Source: Amoebidium appalachense (Eukaryota; Ichthyosporea). From it: a DNA stretch of 64,000 nucleotides. The stretch spans positions 11,718,001-11,782,000 of the forward strand of contig CAVNZM010000005.1 in the NCBI GenBank assembly GCA_963693365.1, given 5' to 3'. Shown in pieces: positions 56,855 through 64,000 of the stretch; within the stretch, counting starts at the first letter, position 1, and the number at the start of each line of letters is the position of its first letter. Below the pieces are notes generated by a model that made no database searches, had not been told where the DNA came from, and was given only the letters and a program-made list of their open reading frames with translations. Both the position numbers and the translations under genes were made by a program.

Positions 56855-57877
56855 GGTTCTGTCTGGGGCTAAAAGCCCAGCTCCAATCAGTAAAGAATCA
56901 GTAAACTTTGGGTGAATGGGAAGGCTGACTCCGTGATGACAGCTTTGCTGTTAAATCTACATGAAACACGCGGCTAGAAGAGTTTTTTATATAATCCCGG
57001 AAAACACAGCAACCCAGAAGCTTGTCGGTATTGCAGCTGTAAACTGTGTTCATGAAGCTTATAATTACGTGCCTGATCACTTTTCACTATGCATACAGAC
57101 CGCAAGCAGCCTGCAGGCCTTTCTTAAGTTAGAGATCACCGGCCGGCGTAGTTCGTGACGTCATCCGTTGGGATTCAGGATTGTTCTGACGTCATCGCGA
57201 AATTCTACAGCTCATGGGCGTCAGACAATCCAAGGCCATTATCACGGCCATCTAGGAGTCTCTAGATGGCCGTGGCCATTATGCATGTTCATGTTGGGAA
57301 TTCGAAACGGAGCGAGGAGCAAAACGTCGGAGCGCTCGCCAGCAGTGGAATGAGTGTTGGTGAAAGGGAAAGCACGGGATGGCAAGGGCTAGGAGGGTCC
57401 ACGTGGGGCGGGAGGGGGCAGGGGGGGAGGAGGAGCTCGAGGGATCCGGGAGGGCGCCGGGCAGGAGGCCGCATATATATGCATGCATGATGGAAAGCCT
57501 TTCCGGCGGAGTTCAAGTTAACTCGGATGATCTCGTGGCTGGATAGGTGCTGGACACCCTTTGCATCCCGCCAACAGGGGGAGAGGGGGGAGGGGGAGGG
57601 GAGGGGGGGGAAAGGGGGGGGCCCGCGGGCCACGGGTGCGTATACCCTAGCGCTGGTCGATCATATGCCAGTATGGGTTGTCCGAGTGTGTGGTCACGTT
57701 GAGTGTAATTATGCCTGTATGTGTGAGTCACAGTGTGTGTGTATCGACGTGCGTCCCACGTGAACGAGTCTACATGAGTTCACGACAGAGGAGGTGGGGT
57801 TGGGGTGGTGGGGGGCTGGTGTGAGGGGTGAGGCAGGGACTCCCGGGAGGGGACTCCGAGGGGAGGGAAGGCCTAGC

Positions 57878-57908
<31 letters not shown>

Positions 57909-58683
57909 CGGGGGGGAGGGGGGACTTGTAAAATCTTGTTTGCTGCAGTTCGCTGCGGGACCTCAGCTGCCGGCGCGCTGCCGCCGCCGGCCGCAGTGGC
58001 GGGCCATGCTGCCGCTTCGGAGATGCCGCAGTCTACATTCATTACCTTGATAAACATTTTACCAGTATTTTGGAGCCAAAGATTCACCCGCAATTTACGC
58101 CATACAATGACAGACTATGCAAATAGAAGAAGATGACCTAGGAATGCAGATGATGCCGTGTGAGCCAATCAATAAGCCGGTGCTTGCAAAGATATTTTTA
58201 TCACCTCTCTGCCCTTGGAAACAAAAAAACTTGTCGCGCCCGGACATGTACAGTCGAAAAGGGAGTGAGGAAAGACGGGTTGACAGGCGGAAAAGGTATC
58301 AATTACATGTGCGTGAGAGAAGGGACGATTTTGATAGCTGGTAACGGAGAGTGCTTGTGTTTAGTGTGGATAATCAGCTGTTGTTCCTGGGATGTCGAAT
58401 CACTTCCACTTCACGGTTTGTTGAAACTTGAGATCATCTATGAACTTCGCCTTACTAGTTAGGGCACGGCTTAAAAAAATCTATCTTCACTTCAGCATCC
58501 AGAGTTTTTATTTCCTCTCTCCACCTCCAAAATGTTTATGCAGGAATGCTTGCCTTCTCTGTACCAGGTTCCAGCAAAGGCGGCTTTGTATACTGACATA
58601 TACACGACTTTCGGTTTACATTGACAGGGACACAGGCTGGACTGGTTCCGCAGATACGTTGCTCGCAAGGCCAAGCAAGAAAC
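56855..58683. promoter_or_regulatory. Divergent promoter region of DDX41 and the ENTH gene, with two TGACGTCA palindromes
   Basis: The start codons of DDX41 (-) and the ENTH protein (+) are 1.8 kb apart and point away from each other. TGACGTCA occurs at 57156-57163 and 57187-57194, 31 bp apart and about 310 bp upstream of the DDX41 start. GCCGCCGGCCGC-rich sequence lies near 57970-58000. An acceptor-like TTGACAG at 58621-58627 suggests a 5' UTR intron for the ENTH gene. Function is inferred. Confidence 0.45.
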
Positions 58684-59655
58684 ATGGAATACCTCCAGAA
58701 CCTCCAGGGTGCCCTGGACAAGTATGGCGTCAATCAAATGATTGATAAGGCCAAGAACTCGGTGATGAATTACACCGAGACGGAGGTCAAGGTCAGAGAG
58801 GCTACCAATCTGGAAACATGGGGGCCGTCTGGCACCCAAATGATGGAGATTGCGCAGATGACGTTCAGATAGTAAGTGTTTTTTTGTTAGAATCCCGTTT
58901 TAAGTGCTTGGAAACGGGCACTTTGCAGACAGAGATATCACGTCCTTACCCATGTTGGCCGTGGCTCTCAGTGGCTCTTATTATCAGAAGTTTCACAAAG
59001 GCCAAGTTCAATGGTTTCGGCCAGCCAACGGTTCCAAAGTTTATGTCTCCAGTCTTTATACCCATAGGGACTTTGGCGTTGTCCTCATAGTATGGTAACA
59101 ACGTCTGCAGGCATGCTTGCCATGGTTTACGGTCTCGATGTCACACTGCTATATCCTCACACATGCACGCACTTATGCAGTCGCACTTATGCGGTCTTCA
59201 CGCATAGCGCCTTGATATATATGTGCACACACTGGTAACAAATCCGTTACTATTGGCACAACATAAGACTGACTGGTGTCGCATCAGTGCCGAGTGCAAC
59301 GAGATTTTGAACACCATCTGGAAACGTATGGAGGAGAAGCACTGGCGACATGTTTACAAGGTAGGTGGGCCCATGAGGGTCTGTTTGTCAACAGAATAGT
59401 GCTTCATGCACATTGAAAGCCATTCGCTCGTCTGAAATTTGCCGACTATTTTATTCAGTTTCGTTTACTTCGATAGCAAGTTTTGAAAATGTTCAAGCCT
59501 TGGTTTAGCCCCTCCTCCCCCCCCCCCCCCCCCCCCCCCCCCACAAAGGGGAAAAAAAAAAAAAAACGTTGGGGACCTCTGAGGTAAAAGCCCCTGCCTT
59601 TTGCTCGTTCCTGTACACTACGGGCTTAAAATGTGGGTAGACAGAGAGGAGAGGA

Positions 59656-59689
<34 letters not shown>

Positions 59690-60048
59690 GGGGGAGGGGG
59701 GGGGGGGAGGAAGGGTATAAGCGAGAAAGGGGCTGTGGGAGCTGTGTACATGCCTGTGTTCCTGGGGGGGGATTTTTTGGGCACTGGGGGGAAGGGGCGG
59801 GGGGGGGGGGGGGGGGGGGGAGGGGGGGGTTGGGTAGCACACATGGAGACGAGAGGGAAAAAGGGACGTAGCGAAGGCGGCAGTCTTAGAGGGAAGGATA
59901 GGTTGTGGGGGTTTAGGTGCGCTAAGCAGAGAGCAAGGAAAAGAGGGTGAAGAGGTTTGTGCACGAAAGGGAAATGCACAGAAAAATTGTAAGAATGATT
60001 GTGAAAAGGGATGGTTTTTTTTTTTTTGAGGGTGTGTGTGTGTGTGTG

Positions 60049-60083
<35 letters not shown>

Positions 60084-60807
60084 AGGGAAAGGGACAGTGA
60101 CAGGATTGTGGGGGGCTGGGGGGGGGGGATGGGAGGGTTCAGGGGTAGGGAGGATCAGGGGGTAATGGTACAGTTGGTTACTGGATGTGAGAGTGCTTGC
60201 CGTCGTGCTACTCGTTTAATGATCGATTATTTTTACCCCTTCCGGTTTGATATCACTAATGTTCTTTTCATACCAGTCGCTTCTTCTCCTAGACTACTGC
60301 CTGAAAAACGGGTCCGATCGCGTGATCGATAAGACCCGCCAGAACGTCTATACTATTCGTGCCCTCGAGGGGTTCCGTGCAACCGAGGATGGAAAGGACC
60401 AGGGGATAAACGGTATGTGTGCTTGTTTGGGGAATGATAAAGAGTGTCATTTTGTTAGGTGCCGGCGGGGCGGAGAGGTGGGGGGGATGGAGGGGGGGGG
60501 GGAGGGAGGGGAAGGCGGGAAGGGGGGCTTTATTGCTGCTTTCTATTGTCCCTCCCTTTCCCCGGCTACCCCAGCCGCATGTGTTTTACTTTGTATTTAG
60601 GATACTGTACTACAATCCCTGGGGAGGCGGGGGGGGGGGGGGGGGGGGGGGGGGGTTGGATTTGCATGTTTTGCTCAGTTTTGCATATCGTTATATTCCC
60701 CGGCCTTTGTTTCTCGCTGTGTATTCTTATAATTCCATTCTCTGGACACATGCCCCCCCCTCCCCCCCCCCCCCCCCCCCCCTCAAAAAAAAAAAGAAAA
60801 AAGTATA

Positions 60808-60871
<64 letters not shown>

Positions 60872-61098
60872 CACCCCCATGCCCTTTGCCATTTGCTGCT
60901 TCACTTTCTGCACACGTAAGTAGTTTTCCTTGTTTCTAATCAACGTAACCCACCCAAATTCAATTGGATGGTTGTCTGAAGACTTCCCGGGCAATGCGAA
61001 TAATGCAGAACTGAGCACTCTGAGGATAACTTGACCCCCCCCCCCCCCCCCCCACCCCCTCCAATGGGAACACACACACACGCACGTGTGCACGCGCG

Positions 61099-61133
<35 letters not shown>

Positions 61134-61138
61134 CACAC

Positions 61139-61174
<36 letters not shown>

Positions 61175-61200
61175 CACATCTACACACATGCCCCTCCCCC

Positions 61201-61232
<32 letters not shown>

Positions 61233-61258
61233 GTGCCCCCTTCCACCACCCCAGCACA

Positions 61259-61296
<38 letters not shown>

Positions 61297-61332
61297 TACG
61301 CACATCTACACACACATCTACACACATGCACC

Positions 61333-61364
<32 letters not shown>

Positions 61365-61609
61365 TTCCCCCCTCCCCTCCCCCCCCCCCCCCCCCTCCCC
61401 CCATACATACACAGTGCGCACCAAGGCAAAGGATCTTGTGTCTCTTGTCGAGGACAATGAGCGTCTGCGTGATGAGCGTGAAAAGGCCCGTCAGAACCGG
61501 GGAAAGTACACGGGCACAAGCAGTGGTGGTGGCTCCTATGGGGGCAGCAGCGGGGGCATGGATTCATCCCGTTACGGTGGATTTGGTCGCTTTGGCCGCT
61601 CTGATAACT
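58684..61609 (+). CDS. CLINT1: EpsinR/CLINT1-like ENTH-domain clathrin adaptor, 5' part (first 197 codons)
   Basis: Four exons are readable: 58684-58871, 59288-59360, 60277-60412, 61415-61609 (592 nt, phases 2, 0, 1, 1). They encode a complete ENTH domain: MIDKAKNSVMNYTETEVKV, VREATNLETWGPSG, IWKRMEEKHWRHVYK, SLLLLDYCLKNGSDRV, GKDQGIN, LVEDNERLRDEREKA. The SLLLL and NYTETEVKVREATN segments resemble CLINT1/epsinR more than plasma-membrane epsins, but ENTH alone does not separate the two firmly. The ENTH fold binds phosphoinositides, PI4P for epsinR at the trans-Golgi/endosome. After the domain comes a Gly/Ser-rich stretch (SSGGGSYGGSSGG, YGGFGRFGRSDN), start of the disordered tail that in this family carries clathrin and adaptin motifs. 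The last donor (GTATTT, 61610) is followed directly by about 53 C residues. No later exon was found before the right edge, so the gene is cut. An acceptor-like site near 58626 suggests a non-coding first exon upstream. Confidence 0.88.
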
Positions 61610-61615
61610 GTATTT

Positions 61616-61703
<88 letters not shown>

Positions 61704-61744
61704 AGGCCGCCGCCCTCGTTTCCCCGAAACTTGGGTAGTGTGGG

Positions 61745-61866
61745 TGACTTGCCTCCTTGTGAAAATGGGGTCTGCTTATGATGCACACTTGTGTGTGATT
61801 TGCGAGTTCTTTATTATGTTGTTTGTGTGAAAATGGGCTTCGTACTCTGCAACACATTTTAACCCC
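61745..61866 (+). repeat. Degenerate copy of the dispersed C-bounded repeat
   Basis: AAAATGGGGTCTGCTTATGA, TTTGCGAGTTCTTTATT, GGCTTCGTACTCTGCAACAC and a C-rich end. Just inside intron 4 of the ENTH gene, sense orientation. Confidence 0.6.
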
Positions 61867-62149
61867 CCCGCCCTCCCCCCCTCCCCCATATTTCCGGCTG
61901 ACATCCGGGGGCATAGCTTTCCGTTCGAAGACGTTAAAGTTCCGCCCTAGTAAGCGTGTTACTACCCTGCGGCGTGGGTCAAATCTCATATTTTCCCCTC
62001 TGACTGCGAATTCTGCGGTCTTCGGGACTTATTTCTTTTCAGCTGGTGTAGTATGTTAGCCAGGGAAGTATCGACTTAGGTAGTGACGGGGGAGCTTCCC
62101 AGAAGCCCCGTGTCCTGAGTTCCTATCTATATATTTCTTGCTTCTGCTT

Positions 62150-62450
62150 ACTGCTGCAACTTTAACCCCCGGCCTTTCCCACTGCCCTTGCCTGCATAAG
62201 TAACCCTGCTCGTCTTTGATCAAGACGGGTGACCTACCCATGTTCAAGTGAAACAGTATCTGAGTTGGGTTTCGTTAACGAGGTGAATAGGTCGAAACTC
62301 GGTTACTGTGGATGACATAGGCCCCCCCTGAGGATGGGCTCTGCTATTATGCATACTATTTATGTATGGTTTGCATTCCGCATCGTGTTATCCGTTGTTC
62401 TTGTGTCCTTCGTACTTTATGACGCATTCAAACCCCCCCTCCCCCCCCTT
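62150..62450 (+). repeat. Dispersed C-bounded repeat, long copy (type B)
   Basis: CTGCAACTTTAACCCCCGGC, CTGCTCGTCTTTGATCAAGA, GTTCAAGTGAAACAGTATCT, TTTCGTTAACGAGGTGAATA, GGTCGAAACTCGG, CCTGAGGATGGGCTCTGC, TATGTATGGTTTGCATTCCG, GACGCATTCAAA then C tract. Confidence 0.9.
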
Positions 62451-62590
62451 GCCCTTGATGGACGACTCTCAACGTTTGGGGTTTTGTGACTCTTTGACTG
62501 GACGGCTGAAATCAGTATGCAATGGTAGAATTTCTTTGGGGTGGTGCCCAACCACAGAACGGCATCAAGCATGTGCGTGCATGCCTGCAT

Positions 62591-62640
<50 letters not shown>

Positions 62641-62746
62641 ACACACACACTGTATTAGTTTTCACTGTTTGGGCTCCTTTAACACACACATGTACACAAC
62701 GGCATCAAGCACGTGCGCACATGCATGCCTTCACACACACACACAC

Positions 62747-62802
<56 letters not shown>

Positions 62803-62889
62803 CTCTTTGCTCCTAATCCCCTCCCCCCCCCTCCCCCCCCCCCCGGCCCCTGCACTGCATACATAAAACCACATACTCATTCGCTCGAT

Positions 62890-63258
62890 CCCCCGGTTGC
62901 TCTGTGTCGTGCATCTGTAAGCACATACGCATTTTCCGCTGCACTGCATTAGTTTGCACACACATATTCACCGTTTTGCTCACCTTGCTTGCATGAGCAA
63001 CCCTGCTCGTCTTTGATCAAGACGGGTTGACCCTCCCAAGTTCAGTTGATGCTGCTGTCTGAGTTGGAGAGTCGTATATACGCGGGCTAAGGGGTCGAAA
63101 CTCAGACGCAATTGATGACTTGGGCCCTCCCTGAGGATGGGCTCTGCTTATGACGCATACTGTGCGCATGGCTGATGTTGCATACTTGAATGTTTGCCTT
63201 TGCATGTGTCCTTCGTGTATGCGTACTTCGTACCGTGTTCCGCATTCAAACCCCCCCA
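62890..63258 (+). repeat. Dispersed C-bounded repeat, copy (type A)
   Basis: GGTTGCTCTGTGTCGTGCAT, TTTTCCGCTGCACTGCATTA, TTCACCGTTTTGCTCACCTT, CGTATATACGCGGGCTAAGG, GGTCGAAACTCAGACGC, CCTGAGGATGGGCTCTGC, CATACTTGAATGTTTGCC, CATTCAAACCCCCCC. Confidence 0.9.
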
Positions 63259-63267
63259 GTCTTCTTT

Positions 63268-63709
63268 CAGAGGTGTCCTTTCAGGACAGACCACTGTGTG
63301 GAGACCGCTTTACTTCCATGCAACCGGGCATGGTTGCTCTGTGTCGTGCATTTGTAAGCACATACGCATTTTCCGCTGCACTGCATTAGTTTGCACACAC
63401 ATATTCACCGTTTTGCTCACCTTGCTTGCATAAGCAACCCTGCTCGTCTTTGATCAAGACGGGTTGACCCTCCCAAGTTCAATTGATGCTGCTGTCTGAG
63501 TTGGAGAGTCGTATATACGCGGGCTAAGGGGTCGAAACTCAGACGCAATTGATGACTTGGGCCCTCCCTGAGGATGGGCTCTGCTTATGACGCATACTGT
63601 GCGCATGGCTGATGTTGCATACTTGAATGTTTGCCTTTGCATGTGTCCTTCGTGTATGCGTACTTCGTACCGTGTTCCGCATTCAAACCCCCCCCCCCCC
63701 CCCCCCCCC
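63268..63709 (+). repeat. Dispersed C-bounded repeat, full-length copy (type A)
   Basis: Starts AGAGGTGTCCTTTCAGGACA, then GGAGACCGCTTTACTTCC and the same order of landmarks as 62890-63258; ends CCGCATTCAAA with a 31-base C tract. It is in tandem with the two preceding copies, and near-identical to 62890-63258 over the shared part. Confidence 0.9.
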
Positions 63710-63856
63710 CCGCTCTCTGCCCCTCTCCTTCCCCCCCCCCCCCCCCCCCCCCCTTTCTCGCCCCTCCCCCCTCCCCCCTCTCTCCATCTGTCTCTCTAAC
63801 TAACTCTTTCTCTTTCCCTCTTCTTAACTCTCCCTCTCCCCTGCCCTCTCCTCCTC

Positions 63857-63889
<33 letters not shown>

Positions 63890-64000
63890 ACTGTCCCTCC
63901 CACTCTCCCTCTCCATATCTCTCTCTTTTCTCCCCCTCCCACCTCTCTCTGTCTCCTCTGCACCCTCTACTTCGGTCTTTTCCCCTCCATCTCTGTCCAT

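Noticed and set aside
62270-62300. GGTCGAAACTC in the dispersed repeat as a pol III B box
   Set aside because: It resembles the B-box consensus, but no A box at suitable spacing or tRNA-like fold was found.

Overview
The window is eukaryotic nuclear DNA. Genes are split by many GT-AG introns and lie in a sea of simple sequence: runs of G or C up to about 80 bases, (CA)n/(GT)n, (GA)n, (TGAG)n, (AT)n. Four genes can be spliced by hand with all exon phases matching: a drebrin-like actin-binding protein (DBNL/Abp1; +, 14161-24610), a secreted EGF-tyrosinase (-, 26476-35279), the DEAD-box helicase DDX41 (-, 44897-56854) and the start of an epsinR/CLINT1-like ENTH protein (+, from 58684, running off the right edge). 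A calcium-binding-type EGF domain, a DBNL with ADF-H plus SH3, a CLINT1-type ENTH domain and dense introns suggest a holozoan. A unicellular relative of animals such as an ichthyosporean is my guess; the species cannot be fixed from sequence alone.

Layout. 1-2060: GA/G-rich simple sequence with a roughly 1.35 kb tandem duplication. About 2.6-12.8 kb: a set of minus-strand exons with matching phases, probably one or two unrecognised genes, the most upstream one starting with a signal peptide at 12822. 12.8-14.2 kb: divergent promoter region, GC-richer, with TGACGTCA palindromes. 14.2-24.6 kb: DBNL. 24.6-26.5 kb: convergent intergenic space with a 186-bp TA-flanked inverted-repeat element. 26.5-35.3 kb: tyrosinase. 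35.3-44.9 kb: intergenic, holding a diverged segmental duplication, a frameshifted copy of a DDX41 exon and a tandem array of LTR-like units. 44.9-56.9 kb: DDX41. 56.9-58.7 kb: short divergent promoter shared with the ENTH gene, with two more TGACGTCA palindromes. 58.7-64 kb: ENTH gene and a cluster of dispersed repeats.

The most unusual signal is a dispersed repeat family, about 15 recognisable copies or fragments in this window, bounded by C tracts. Every copy is in the sense orientation of the gene whose intron it occupies. C-rich tracts on the sense strand also sit just downstream of many 5' splice sites. Together these suggest an intron-associated element, possibly introner-like, that has not been described to my knowledge.

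The genes do not form one pathway: DBNL (actin/endocytosis) and the ENTH protein (clathrin adaptor) both serve membrane traffic, DDX41 is a nuclear RNA helicase, and the tyrosinase is a secreted type-3 copper oxidase.
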